The notes beneath the pieces were generated by a model that worked only from the letters and a program-made list of their open reading frames with translations, was not told the origin of the DNA and searched no databases. Of a DNA stretch of 64,000 nt, positions 52,090-64,000 are shown piece after piece. The stretch comes from Yamagishiella unicocca (Eukaryota > Chlorophyta > Chlorophyceae > Chlamydomonadales > Volvocaceae), in the NCBI GenBank assembly GCA_003116995.1, contig BDSL01000121.1, positions 124,001-188,000 on the forward strand. Direction: 5' to 3'. Position 1 is the first letter of the stretch, and every line of letters begins with the position of its first letter. Made by a program: the position numbers and the translations under genes.

Positions 52090-55000
52090 ATGCTATGTGA
52101 CTCCAAAATAAACGGCCATGGCAAGGCCCTGCTCGTCGTCTGCTTGCTGGGGTCTTTCCTACAACACTCTTCCAGTCTCCAGCAAAGCCGGACTTTACTC
52201 GAAGTTGCTGCAGGAGACGAAGGTATGTGGGGCGTCTTTGACCTAACTAGCGCCAGCGACATGCGAGTCATCGCGCACAGCTTCCGGTGCCGTTGGACGG
52301 TGCTTGAGGCAGAGACTCTCCACATGTGATATCGGCCGTATAGCTACTTCAACTCGGCCTGCTTGGTATGGGGCACAGTCGAGCCTGCGCATGGTTTCGT
52401 GCCAGTACGAGTACGTGGTAACAAGTTTTCCTCCGGTGCCCCATTCCTAGCCGCAGTCAAAGTGGTGACGGGGGGTGCCCACCGACCCTTTCTGGCGCTG
52501 AAGGACACTGTCGCCGCCGCGGGCCCAGATGTGCAGCAACTGTACTCACAAGGTGCCAGCGTGTCCGCAATCGCGTACCTGCTTTTCGCGGCAGCGGAAC
52601 CGCTGTCGCGTGCTGAAGGTGCGCAGTGGTATGTCGGCACGCAGATGTGGCCACGGTTGGCGGTTGGCTCTGGATGTGGCGGTATCACGGGGCCGACTCC
52701 GTGTCCGATTCAGACCAGAAGATTGAGTCACATTGCAGTGGGCCCAGAGGGCTGCAGACGAATCCATAATAGTGGATGACAGCACTGCGATCACTTGCCG
52801 GTCCGACCCAACCCAAACCATGTCGAGGCACGACAAAGCCAACCCCAAACGGCGTTTTTCCTGTTGGGGGCTTTCCTCGGGCCTTTTGCGCTGCCTATCT
52901 TCCTCATTGCGCTGCGCACGTGAGGCATGTGGGGGCGGGGATTGACCGAGGGCAGCACACATTTGGCTGGTGTACGACAGTACGGCATCTTGCAGGGCTC
53001 ACAGGCTTGAGCCATCAACCGTGGGGAAAGGGGGCGGGATCCGACAAGCCCCGGCCAGGGCGTGTTTGGGCTAAGGGGACGGACGGAGGAAGGAGCCCAG
53101 GGTCGGCATGTCGACAACACCACACCATGTCCTAGGCCAAATGCCTCACTCTCGGTTGTACGGCGCAGGCTCCACAGCGGCATTGGTGCCGTACCTCTCG
53201 CCCCCCATCCTTCGCCTCTACGCCTCCCGCCCGGAGCGGTGTAGCTCAGACCTTGTGCGCCGACTGTACGACCTGTCGGACAAATTGTACGGCACGGATG
53301 CGCTCAAGGTACGCCTTTCTGTCTTTGGGTGTTCTCTTTTGGATATTCCTTTTCTCGATTTCTCTTCGATCGGGCCAACGGGAAACGCAAGGACGGGACG
53401 GAGGGCAGCAGGGAGTGCACCAGAGGTTGTGCTCCTGGGCATCTTGGCCAATACGACATCACCTGGGCAAAGGATCGCTCGCTGCATGCTGTAGTACGCG
53501 TCGTGCGGTCTTTGGGGTTCCTTCATCGAGTCTGCCCTCGTGCCCACCGTCCACCTGGCCCTCACTCTCCAGGCTTGCCACTACGACTTGTATAAGGCTC
53601 TGGGGGCCACCTTCCAGTGGGTGACCGACAACATCGCGCTGCGGCAGCAGGACGTGGAGGGCCAGCCGCTGGCCACGGCGGCATGGCCTGATCAGGAAAT
53701 CTATCCCTACCTGGAGTTCAGCGCGGCGGTGTACGACGCATTGTCGGATGGAGACAAGCTTGGCGAGACCGCTGCGGTTCTCGATTACAGCTGCGGCCTG
53801 AGTGGCTTGGACTTCGCTGCCCTGATCCCCGGCATCGCCGCCGCGCTGACAGAGCTGCACGCCGATCTGGCCTTGCTCCAACAGATTGCGCTGGAGTTTC
53901 ACACCTCCCACTGGACACCAGGCGGCAACGCCGACGGTTTCGGAGCCGACGGTTTCGGAACCGCATCGCGCAAGGAGGCCAGCGGTCGTGGGAGCGACGG
54001 GCTGGCGATTGGGCTCGATGGACTCACGGGTCAGCGGCGGAGGTCCGCGCTGGAGCGGTGGCGGCTGGGGACAAGAGCCGAGAGGGGCAAGTCGGCGCAA
54101 CCCTCGGAGGAATTTGGCTTTAATGAAGGTGCCTTCCCGCAGGCGTTGTTGGACGCCACCCTCGCGACACGACGCCGTCTGGCGGCGGAACCCGTACCGA
54201 CCAACTTCTTCTACTCAATGCCGCCGACTGGATTTGCGATAGCTGCGCCATCGGCGATGCCTCAGCTCTCCATACCGCTGATATTCCACATCATGCTGTA
54301 TATGGACAAGTTCAAGGCCATCGCACCCACGCAATACACCCTCGCCCCGGCGTACGCGGAACGGGCCGTGCGAGTTGCTAATATCATGTCCAAGCCTTCC
54401 AACATCCAGTTCTTTGTCAAGGTACCCCTCTGGGTTCAGGAGCATGAAACGAAAGGAAAACGAATCAAAGGGAGCGAAGCGAGGAAAACGACATACGTCG
54501 AGGAAAACGAACCAAAGGGAGCGAAGCAAGGAGAAAGGAACACGGCGAGCAAAACGAAGAGGAAAACGAACGCTGGCACTTACTTGCACGATGAAATGCG
54601 CATTTGATGCACGTTGGGGGTACTGCAGCACCGCTTGATGCTTGAGTCCCAGATGTTTACTTTGTGGTTGTCGATGCTCTGTACGACGAAAAGTGCAGGA
54701 ACTACACTTGGCGCGCACCTCTCATCAACTGCTTTACGGTGGCTCCCCCTGTTGCCTATGACCCATGGACCTGCAGGAAGTCCGCAACGATCCTTCGGCA
54801 TACCCGTACCTGATGGTCAGCGACCGGGTGTCCTGGCTTAGCTGCCCCAACGGCGGGTCGTTCAGGGACTCGTGCTTAGCCAACGAAACCTTCATTACTA
54901 GGCAAGTCGATCGCCGGTCTGGTATCCTGACACGCAAGACGCATGTACGCTTTCGTCCAAACGTCCCTGATGTGCTTGGCTTCCTTTTGGTTGTGTTGTT

Positions 55001-58000
55001 TTGGAACCCTAAAAACTATCTTGCGCGGTCCCGCTGCCTGTGTGCCATCTGCAGTGCGGTGGTCGACTTTCCGAGGACGGTGAACGTCTTCATTGCCAGC
55101 GACTCGACCGCGACTTCCGGGGTGCCGCTGGGATTCGCCTGGGTGCCTGGGTGGGTGCTCCGGGCCATCGTGCTGCGTGTGTCGCCTCTCGTCCTGAGTG
55201 TTGTATGGCTAGTACTGCTGACGCTCTGCAGCATCCCGTTTGGGACCATCTTCTGGGACCATCTTCCTTGGATGCTACATGGCCGTACGCTGCAGTTGCC
55301 AACCCGCCTCTTTGTGTCACACCGCAGGTCAGACGTATATCCCATTCAAGGGTTCGTGTTCATGACCTGGGACAGCCTATCGATGTCTGGCTCGAACTCG
55401 CTGGCACTGTACAACGATGGCCCGAACACGCTGCTGCACGAGCTGTACCACCACATGGGGTTGCGCCACACGTTTAGTCCCGTCAGCAGCGGCGCAGCGT
55501 TGGGTTGCAGCAACGACGACTATGGTAAGTTAGCGCACTTTCACACACTTGACGTTCCCGGCTTGTCAAAAAAGGTGTGACGTCTCATTCCGCTATTCGC
55601 TGTTGGGCATTGATCCCGAGGGCGACGCAAGCTTGTCCAACGCGCTTGTGCGGTCGTATGTACGCACGCGCACCCTCTCTGTATGCTACAGAATTTCCTG
55701 CTCCGCAAAACCAGCTGATGACCCCGCGATCCCCCCTCCCATCCTTGATGCCTGATCGCTGATCGCCCACCCAAGTCATCGACACGCCCACGGCCTTTGG
55801 TGAGCTTGCGATGCAGTCTGCGGGTCGGTTGCATGTCGGTCGTAATCAACCGAACATACTGGCGGGAAGCGAGGCTGCAGCGGGGGAAGCGAGGCCGCAC
55901 ATGCGGTTCTTCCGTCACCCAGGTCACCTGTTTCGCGGGCACGCCCTACTGTAATATAAGTTTAAGCGTACGGGTTTTTAGAACACTTCCACAGCTAGAG
56001 ATCCCGGTGCACCGCCCCTGACTCATATCTTCTGTCACGCATTGCGCATCTAACTTAGGCGTAAGTATCCGTCCTTGCACGCGTCCCATGAAACCTCCAA
56101 ATGACGGATGCAATCATGGATGTAGGCTACGCGAGCACCAGCAGCTTCGCGTCAACAGCGACGTTGTACTGCATGGAGCTCTTTTGGGGACAGTACGGCG
56201 GGGATTGGGAGGCCACATACGAGCGCTGGAGGACGACCCTGGGAATCCCGGAGACGGACATGAACTCCTGGGCGGACACGTGTCCCGCTGGGGCCGGGTA
56301 CGACGAGCTGGGGAATTACATGACGTACAACACGCCCGTGTGCTTCGCCGCTCTGGGGCACTTCACGGCGGCGCAGGCCCAGCGCACACATCACATGACG
56401 GCGGAGCTCAACCCCGTGATGTACGCGTGGGGGCAGTACTACGCGCAAAACGCTGCACCGCTGCCGGCTCAGCTGTCGCCGCCACCGGAGACCTACACCC
56501 ATCCCTGCAGAGTACGTCTGCTGGGATCACCGAGCTGTACCGTCTATCGCATCAATGGCTGCATGACGCATGCTGGTGTTTCTGACTCGTGCGCTTCATG
56601 TACGACTCGCTGTGAAGGAAGGAAAATGCGAACGTTTGCCCTGTCCCCCTCCGCGCGTGCAGTCCACGAAAGGCAACTGCGCGTGCAAAAGCTCGTGGAC
56701 GCTCAACAACAACGTTTACTCGTTCTGCGATCGTACGGGCACCAATAACAGCCTGATGTGAGTTGGGTTTCTTAAGCGGTGTTGGATTGCATCACTGCCG
56801 CGTCTCATTCAAGACTTATAATTACCCGACTCTTGCACTTCCATGATTGGCTCTTCTTGATGGTGGTGCTTGGTATCATTTGTAGTTCCGCCGTGCGATA
56901 ACGGTACCTAACGAATCGTTGGCATGTCGTACGTGTGCAGCTGTGAGGTGCTCAACCCGACAACGTGCACCGCCTGCAACACAACCGACCCGTCTGCAAA
57001 GTGCGTGTTGGGTTGCACCGGTAAGCAAGCGGACGCCCTGAACGTGTGTGTGAGACCCAAATGGGGACTGGCTCGTGACGTCTAGTCGGCTTTATGTTTT
57101 TGCTGTCAGTGGTGCTTTATGCGGCCAGGGTTTATCATCGCGTATCGACATGATGCTGGCACACGGTAAACCTAACCCATCGGATGACACGCAGGCACGG
57201 CACGCCAGTGCAAGCGGCCGCCGGCGCCTGGAACCAACGCGCCGCCACCGCCGCCGCCGCGCCCCCCCTCGCCGCCTCCCATGCCGCCTCCCCCCCCGCC
57301 CAAAAGCATTCCAGCCGCGTGTAAGGTGCGGTACACCAGCACCGTTCTTGTCATCCCGTGTACACGTTAACTTTGAGGATAGCTGCCTGGTTTGGGTTTT
57401 GAACACGGACCATTTTGGGTTTTGAACACGGACCATTTTGGGTGTGACCATGACATCGTCGTACACGCGTTAGTCATCCCGAGGCCTTTGGATCACGTGA
57501 AGCCCCCCCAGCGGCACCGCGTCTACTGGCCTGGGTAGCAGCAGTTGGGTTCCCCAAGTTCCATGCGAATTTGATAGCGAGGCCTGCCAGTCCGCGCCCA
57601 ACCCAAAGGCGGCCGCGTGCACAGCAGTGTGTACATAACGCTTCTCCAAAGTACAGAACGCGGAACGCCTTATATTGGGCCCAGAGGGCTGTGAGTAGCG
57701 AGTAACCTAGCGTGCACATGGTCCGATCCTTTCGACGCTGCTGGACGAGTAACCTAGCGTGCGCATGGTCCGATCTCCGATCCTTTCGCCGCTGCTGGCA
57801 GGTAACGGCGAGCGGATGCGCCTGTCGCAGCACTTGGATATACACGGACTACTTCTACAGCTACTGCTCCTCACCGGATGGCAGCGCGGTGCTGTGGTAA
57901 GGCTGCCCGCCACGCTCAGGGATTACGCAATCCAGATCCGATTACGCAATCCAAATTCAGGCGGCCACTAGTGCAGCCGCACAAGGCTGCTTCGTAAAAT

Positions 58001-61000
58001 ACAAGCGCGTCCGCGAAAGGAGCACCCCCACGCGGCTCTGAACACCTGCTTTGCGTGTTTGTGTGTGCGTCGTCCCTATGGGAAGCCACGATGCCCCGCG
58101 CGGGATGCCCCGAGGTCAAGCACTCGCCCGGCTCACCTCAGCGCAAGATACGTGGAAACGAAGTTGCTGCTGTTCCGTCGCTCAGAAACCGTTTCCGGCC
58201 ATTTCGACGAACCATGGATGCAGCTGACGTGGTGTTTCATGCTGCTATGGCGGCTTCGTGCCCAACCTGCAGGTGCCAGGTGGACCCGACCTGTCCGACG
58301 TTCAACGTGTGGGACCCGTACGACAGTTGTTCGCCCAACCTGACGGAAAGCATGTGTAGCGGTGAGCGGGCAGCCAACATGTCGCAGAGCCGTTGCCAGG
58401 GGGAGTGGCACCGGCGCACCGGTTGGCGTTGGAAGCTTATTGTTTGGCTCCATGTAGGGAGGGGTCAATGATACATGGTGCGGGTCACGTAGTTCAAGCC
58501 ACGCATCCCATGCTACTACTGTTCACGAGGGCCTGGAGGCACTGAATGACGTACCGTACCGTACCGCATCGAGTTTGAATGTTTTGGACAGTTAGGCGCG
58601 GCGCCGGAGAATGATATCGCGCTGGGGCCGTTGCTGCTGTTGCTGCTGCTTCAGGAGGGCGAGTGCGCTTCACGACGTCAAAGGCAGTACCGCAGGCTCC
58701 TCCAAAGCCGCCGCCTCTTCCCAGTCCGCCTCCGCAACCACAACCGCCGCCGTCGCCGCCATCGCCACCGCCGCCGCCACTGCCCCCACCGCCACCGTCA
58801 CCCAGCACTGGTGAGAGACTCCTGCGAAAACCTGGCCTTCACCGTGCCACGTGCCGGCTGCGGATGTGCATGTCATGTATTACGCCTGACGCCGTCGACG
58901 TCGCGCGCGTCAAAACGTATCCGTGGACCTACAGCGTATATGCGAAACAGCGGCTTTGCGTCAAATGCAGTTTCACTTATTCGTTGCTAAACAGCAACAT
59001 GGATGCCTGGTTTGCCGAATATGTGCGAAACTGCTGAAAGCTGGGGATGTCGACCAATGCACCGCAGGCGCTATTGCGAGGGCATCGGGGGGCTTTGTCC
59101 TCAACGCCAACTGCAGCGCATTGCGTCCAGGCGCCAACATAGCTACTGATGACATCATCACCGAGCTGGCTGCTGTAGCATTGGTGAGTCTCGTCCAGGC
59201 GCATGGTTTCCACTCGGGTATACACTGTGGCCCAGCCGGCCATGAAGGATGCACAGCGCGATGTGGATTTGCGAATGGGACATGCTACAGTCCCTGTCCG
59301 AGCAATGTTGCGCACGTCGGTTCTGGCCAAGCTTTGGACGTAAGGTCAGGATGGTCAAGTTGAGGTCATCGATCGGCAGCTGTTGCTAGGTGGCCACAGG
59401 GACTTGGATTTGGCTGAACGCCAACAGGAGTGGATCTATCTGCTGGTATGGGTACTATTTCATCTGACCGGCAGCCCGCTTGTGCATCACCGGAGGCGGG
59501 ACCGACGCATTGCATGCCACCCTGTTTCTCGGGTGCCTTCCTGCCCTGATGCAAGTACTCACCGATGTCGCCGACCCACTCACACACCACGCGCGCAGGT
59601 GCCCCCTGGCTTCATCAGCATCATCAGTGTCGGCTGCAGCTCGTCCAGCCCACAGCTCCTGATCGCCAACTTCACCATTTATTTCCCGGCAGACACGACG
59701 CCGGCGCAGGTGGGCCTATCCGCATCGGCTGGCGGTCGCGCTGCATTCGTGTTTGACCGGGCCTCCCGCCCGCCCCATGGGGAGCCGGGGCCTGACTGCT
59801 GCCGTGTAGCGTCACCAGAAATGCTTGTGTCGCCCGCCCCCGCCCGTTCAGTGCCGACCCAAGGGCTTTCCTCACATGCCCGCTTCTGCTCAAACCGATC
59901 TCGAACACGCCTTCCCTTTTCTCCTTGTCCTGTGAGATTCTCCTTGCCCCGTGCGCTCCTCCTTGTCCTATGCGGTTCTACGCGTTTCCTCGCTGCCCAC
60001 CTGGTGGTGTTTGTTGTTGTTGTGCGCTCAGATTGGCAACGTGTCAAAGCTGCTGGCGTCTACGAAGGCCATGAAGGCGGCCATGAGCTCCTCTTTCCAG
60101 ACGCGCTGGGGTGATCTGTCCCAGGCATCATACGCCGACACCGTCATTCTGCAGAGGCTGCAGGGTAGGGGGCAGCCTCAACATAGGGACCACTGCGCTT
60201 CGTTCTGACCCGTTGCGCTGGTTTGACTGGTTGTCCCGTTGGTTGGCTGTGCGTCGCCATACTGAAACCCTCCTCTAAGCCGCATTCTCCGTATGCGCCG
60301 TGCTTTACTTGTTCAGTGGTTTCGGAGGGGCCGTACTTCGTACAACGGCTGGACGGGTATGTCTCAGGCCTCGTTCACATCCTGCTCCCGGATGGCGGCA
60401 TGGGACTGATTTGGTGAGTCATGTGGTTGCCGGAGGGCTGGGAGGTCACCCTGCAATGTATAGTCGCGTGCTTAAGCCAATCGCTTGCTAAACAATGCTG
60501 TGAGCTTAGGGACCCCGAGTCGCAAGCACACGACGGGGCAGCGCGCCACCGCTTCTCTTAAATCCCCCCCTGGCCCTCCTGTCTCGCTCTCGTTCATCGA
60601 TGTGCTGCAGTGACGCGGATGGTTTCGGGGTGATGGAAGCGACACTAGTCTGCCGGCAACTCGGGTTTACGTCGGGCGAGCCCTCAGCAGCGCCGGATGG
60701 CTCCACCGCCGACCTGGGTTTCCAACTGGCCCTCCTCTTGGTGAGCAGCTTCTGCCCGTGCCTCTGCAAAAGCGTTTGGCACAGGACGTGCCATACACAA
60801 AGCCTTTGCCATTAGCCTATGTATCGTCTGTCATTAGCCCATCTATTGTTTGCCATTAGCCTATGTATCGTTTGCCATTAGCCTATGTATCGTCTGTCAT
60901 TAGCCCATCTATTGTTTGCCATTAGCCTATGTATCGTTTGCCATTAGCCCATCTATTGTTTGCCATTAGCCTATCTATCGTTTGCCATTAGCCTATCTGC

Positions 61001-63965
61001 TCAGGGCGCACCAAAATTTGTGGCATGACCCCCACATCTGTCTGCTGCTGTCAAGATGTTCCTGCCGCAGACCCACCCTTGCGGTCCTTGCCCGTCAAAG
61101 CTTAGATCGCCGTGATCAACAGGCAACCTCCGGCCACCGGCCTCCCGCTCCGGGGCTCCCATGTGACCCCACAGGACGGCTTGTCCTGCAACCCAGCGAA
61201 CCAGACGCTGCTGGAGCAGTGCGCGTTCACGGGTTGGGTCGTCAGCGGCAGCCGCTGCAACCTTACGACTGTGGCCGGGGTCACGTGCAGCGGTGGGTAG
61301 GGTACGGCAGGAAGACACTGGCGGGTGGCGGGTGGCGGGTGCCTGAAGATCGAGGTTGGATGAATCCTGTTCTACTTCCGGCTATGCTACTTGCGTCATC
61401 AGTGCCAAGGCAAGGCGCTGCTTTGCATGTGGCATTGCGCCTGCGCCTTATGTCTGCACCCGCGCACGGTTCGCCCATGCGCCTCCTGCAGGCGGCGTGG
61501 TGGCTACGCTCGACGCAGACATCACGTTGAGCGTCTCGGACTGCAGCGGGGCGTACTTCGCCAGCAGCTTGCTAGTCAAGGAGCTGTTTCAGGCTTTGGC
61601 AAGCAATCTGTACAAGGTGCGAAGAGCTCATCGCCCTCTCAGGCTACCGTATTGGCCTAGAGGCCTCCCTCGTCATGAATTGCCGACGAGGGGCCATAGC
61701 CGCCGTCATGCATATCGGGTTGCCCCATCGGACCCACTGCGTTGTATTACGTCTCTAGACAAAAGCCTTGCAAGTAGGCGTCGTTTAGGGTTTAGATGAC
61801 TTCTCCGTAAAACGCGGTGCCCTGCTCGCGGTTTCATTTTTATATTTTTAACGGTTCACCAATCTACGTCTGCCCGCGTACCCTGGATCTACGTCCACGG
61901 GTTTTCCTCGCAACCTACCCCGGATTATAGGTGGCTGCCAGCCGCATCGTGGTGCAGCGGCAGCTCACGTGTGAGGCTACTGCGGGCGCCGCCGGCATCA
62001 GCAAGCAGCTCCGCGTCTACTACTCCGTGCAGTTCCCGCTGGGCAGCAAGGCCGTCGACGTGGGTGGATGCCGCTGTGCCGCAGCTGTGCCCCAACTGTG
62101 AACCTTTCCCCCCCGCCAATGCACACTCAAACGCGCGTCCGGAAGCCATCTGCCGGCTAGTTTGTGCCCTCCGTCTCCTTTATCGTGTAACCGGGTCTTC
62201 TCGCCACCCGGCTAACCATACATCCCCTTCGCATCTGGCTAGCAGCTCACGCGGCGACGCTCGGACCACAAATCACACCGACGCACATCACACCGACGTC
62301 TTCCGGGGAGCAACTTACTAGAAGAATGATGACATGCGCCGCTTCCGCACCCGATATGATGGGCCTAACCGGCTAGAGATTGGGATGCCTCCGCGAAGCG
62401 TGGGTCTTGTGGCACGACGTTGTCTTGACTGCGACGTACCGCTTGCCTGTCCCTTGCAATCGCGATCAGCCCCGAGCTAGCAGTGAAACCCGCTATGCAC
62501 GTGTCGTCTCCGTGGCCCCCAACACTCCTCCTGACGTGGCCTCTTAACACTAACCCTGAAACGGCCCCCAACACTTACCCTGAAGTGGCCCCTAACACTA
62601 ACCCTGGCACTAACCCTGGCGCGGCCCCTCACCTCACCCTCACCCTGGCCCCAGGTCGACAACGCGCAGGGCGCCTCCGCCGACATGGTTCGTGCAGCGC
62701 TGGGCTCGGAGCTGCAGTCGCGGTGGGGCTCCCTGGAGTCTGTGGGTGCAGCCAGCGTGTACGTGGTGCAGCGAGAAGCACGTAAGTGCCCCGCAACGCG
62801 TGGCTGTGCAGCCCACTCCGGACATGGCGGTACCGTACCCGCTTCTTGCCCGCGCCGCTCGACTCTCGCCTGCAGCGCGCAAGCCTCTTTCTCCAGATAG
62901 ATATGGGAGGCCCGGGGATATGGGAGCAGACCCGTGGGTCGGCACTGAAAAGTAAAATCGATTAGGGGACGTTCAGATGGGGGGGATCACGCTCGCACAT
63001 ATCGTGGACGCACTTTATTGAGTGGCTGCGAACTCTGCGCTGCGTTGTGACTCCCCCACCGGGCTGCAGTGTGCACAAGCGACGAAGACGGCAAGACGCG
63101 CGTGTGCGCGGACGGCTCTGATGGCCGCTCCGGTCTGGACCGATACGTGCCGGTCAACCTTCCGACGCCGCTGACCTACAAGCAAGTCATATTCATAGCC
63201 GCAGGCATTGTGGCCTTCATCGTCCTGCTCGTCGCCGTGGGCTGCCTCCTGTACCGCCGCCGCTCCAGCGCACGCGTCAAGCCCAACCGGGACACCGCCT
63301 GGGGGGAGAACGGCGAGGACGACGGCGCCTCACCCCCACCGCAGCAGCAGCCGCAGCCGTCGGCGGCGGCGCAGGTAGGCACGGACAGCGTCCGCGGTGC
63401 CCCGACGCTTGGTGCATCGCAAGCACCCGGCCAGAGGGCGTCCGAGCAAGGCCAGTTTCAGGTCAGCGAGGTTGAAAGCTTGCCTCCGTTGCAGCAGGCC
63501 GAGTCGCGTGCGCTGGTGCCGGCTCCCCGGTCGGGCTCGGATCCGGTTCAGCAGCCAGACGCGCCGTTGTTTGGGGCAGTGGCTGCCGGCGACTCCGACT
63601 CGGAGCCGTCCGGTCAACGCAGCACTGCGCAGCCTGCAGGAACGGGCGTGGCGGCTGGGTCCTCCCGCAATCACCTGATGTCAGGCAGTGATCAGGCCGG
63701 CCAGGAGCGGACCGCGTCGAGGGCGTCTGGCCGGGGGCTGGCGCCGCTTGCTCCAAACCAAGGCGCGCCTGATGCGGCGTCGGCCGGGGTGGCCGAGTCG
63801 CTGATCGAAGTGCAGCGCACCACACCGCGACAGCTGCCGCCACTCTTTCAGGCCGGGCCGGCGCCGATACCAGCACCGGTGTCCACGCCAGTGCGTGACG
63901 AGCCGGTGCTGGCTGGGCCCCAGTCGCCGCCTGTGGAGGCGCCGCCGGCGGATCGATGGCTGTAG
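52090..63965 (+). CDS. type I membrane metalloprotease (M43-like) with Cys-rich, Pro-rich and SRCR modules
   Basis: About 24 exons join in phase from 53169 to 63965; the first exon (52090-52222, signal-peptide-like core LLVVCLLGSFL) is likely but less sure. Total about 1546 residues. A pro-region (53169-54421) precedes a metzincin domain: VNVFIASDS, HELYHHMGLRH (zinc His 485, 489, 495; Glu486), then DTPTAFG and the Met-turn-like NYMTYNTPVC, as in pappalysin-type M43 peptidases. Next come two Cys-rich units each followed by a Pro-rich spacer (56663-57325; 57802-58810), an alpha/beta module (about 59041-60164), an SRCR domain (60317-61292; ICDADGFGVMEATLVCRQLG, LLEQC, VAGVTC), a second alpha/beta module (61492-62781), a membrane helix (residues about 1288-1310) followed by RRR, and a 230-residue Pro/Ala/Gln-rich cytoplasmic tail. 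It probably acts on wall or other extracellular substrates. Intron 54902 seems to use a GC donor. Confidence 0.82.
60807..61005. repeat. 22-bp GCCATTAGCCTATGTATCGT tandem repeat (metalloprotease intron)
   Basis: About nine copies in two alternating variants (GCCATTAGCCTATGTATCG and GTCATTAGCCCATCTATTG), in the intron that splits the SRCR domain. Confidence 0.95.
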
Positions 63966-64000
63966 CCCAAAGGTTGTTGGCTGTCGCCTTGCAGGGGGGT

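Noticed and set aside
52363..52779. 139-codon frame as a further N-terminal exon or separate gene
   Set aside because: No splice borders with fitting phase and no family likeness; the first exon at 52090-52222 can join directly to 53169. Kept as intron, with low certainty.
55797..56021. Extra metalloprotease exon with VTCFAGTPYC
   Set aside because: Its phase does not fit the DTPTAFG exon, whereas that exon joins perfectly to 56126.
60807..61005. CRISPR-like array
   Set aside because: The 22-bp units are contiguous without unique spacers and lie in an intron of a eukaryotic gene.

Overview
The window looks like nuclear DNA of a volvocine green alga (Chlamydomonas/Gonium/Volvox relatives). 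It is GC-rich, and the genes are cut into many short exons by introns full of minisatellites. Encoded proteins carry long Ala/Gly/Pro/Gln tracts. TGTAA-type polyadenylation signals follow several genes, a non-LTR retrotransposon ends in a short tandem tail, and there is a tightly spaced tRNA pair of the kind known to be co-transcribed in Chlamydomonas. No organellar or bacterial features were seen. Most gene models were built by hand: exons were joined only where GT/GC-AG borders and codon phase agree and the joined protein matches a known family.

Layout. 1-2721 (+): 3' end of an SNF2 helicase gene of the plant F-box/SNF2 type. 2.7-6.4 kb: repeats. 6.4-14.5 kb: a mobile-element nest: a gene fragment, a 5'-truncated LINE with a tandemly duplicated reverse transcriptase, an inverted-repeat DNA element inserted in that LINE, then a permuted inverted repeat in A B A' B' order. 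14.5-17 kb: repeats, then tRNA-Gly and intron-containing tRNA-Ala 5 nt apart. 18.1-24.2 kb (+): ten-exon RNA-binding protein with an RRM and two double-stranded-RNA-binding folds, the domain types of the Chlamydomonas miRNA factor DUS16. 25.7-26.4 kb (-): EMC8/9. 27.2-32.3 kb (-): ZUP1/ZUFSP-like deubiquitinase with a ZZ zinc finger inside its catalytic domain. 32.8 kb (+): small unknown gene. 33.5-37.0 kb (+): SAM-dependent O-methyltransferase. 37.9-39.5 kb (-): RTF2 with an N-terminal ubiquitin-like domain ending in LRGG. 40.3-41.9 kb (+): PGPG-repeat (SHIPPO/STPGR) protein, probably flagellar. 43.5-49.2 kb (-): DNAJC21/JJJ1 co-chaperone. 49.5-51.6 kb: a 1-kb tandem duplication. 52.1-64.0 kb (+): large type I membrane metalloprotease (M43-like) with duplicated Cys-rich and alpha/beta modules around an SRCR domain.

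The genes are a normal mix of unrelated nuclear functions (chromatin, small RNA, ER membrane insertion, ubiquitin, replication, ribosome maturation, cilia, extracellular proteolysis); they do not form one pathway. The most unusual are the ZZ-interrupted C78 deubiquitinase, the RRM plus double dsRBD protein, and the modular metalloprotease/SRCR membrane protein. The mobile-element nest is structurally the oddest non-coding part.
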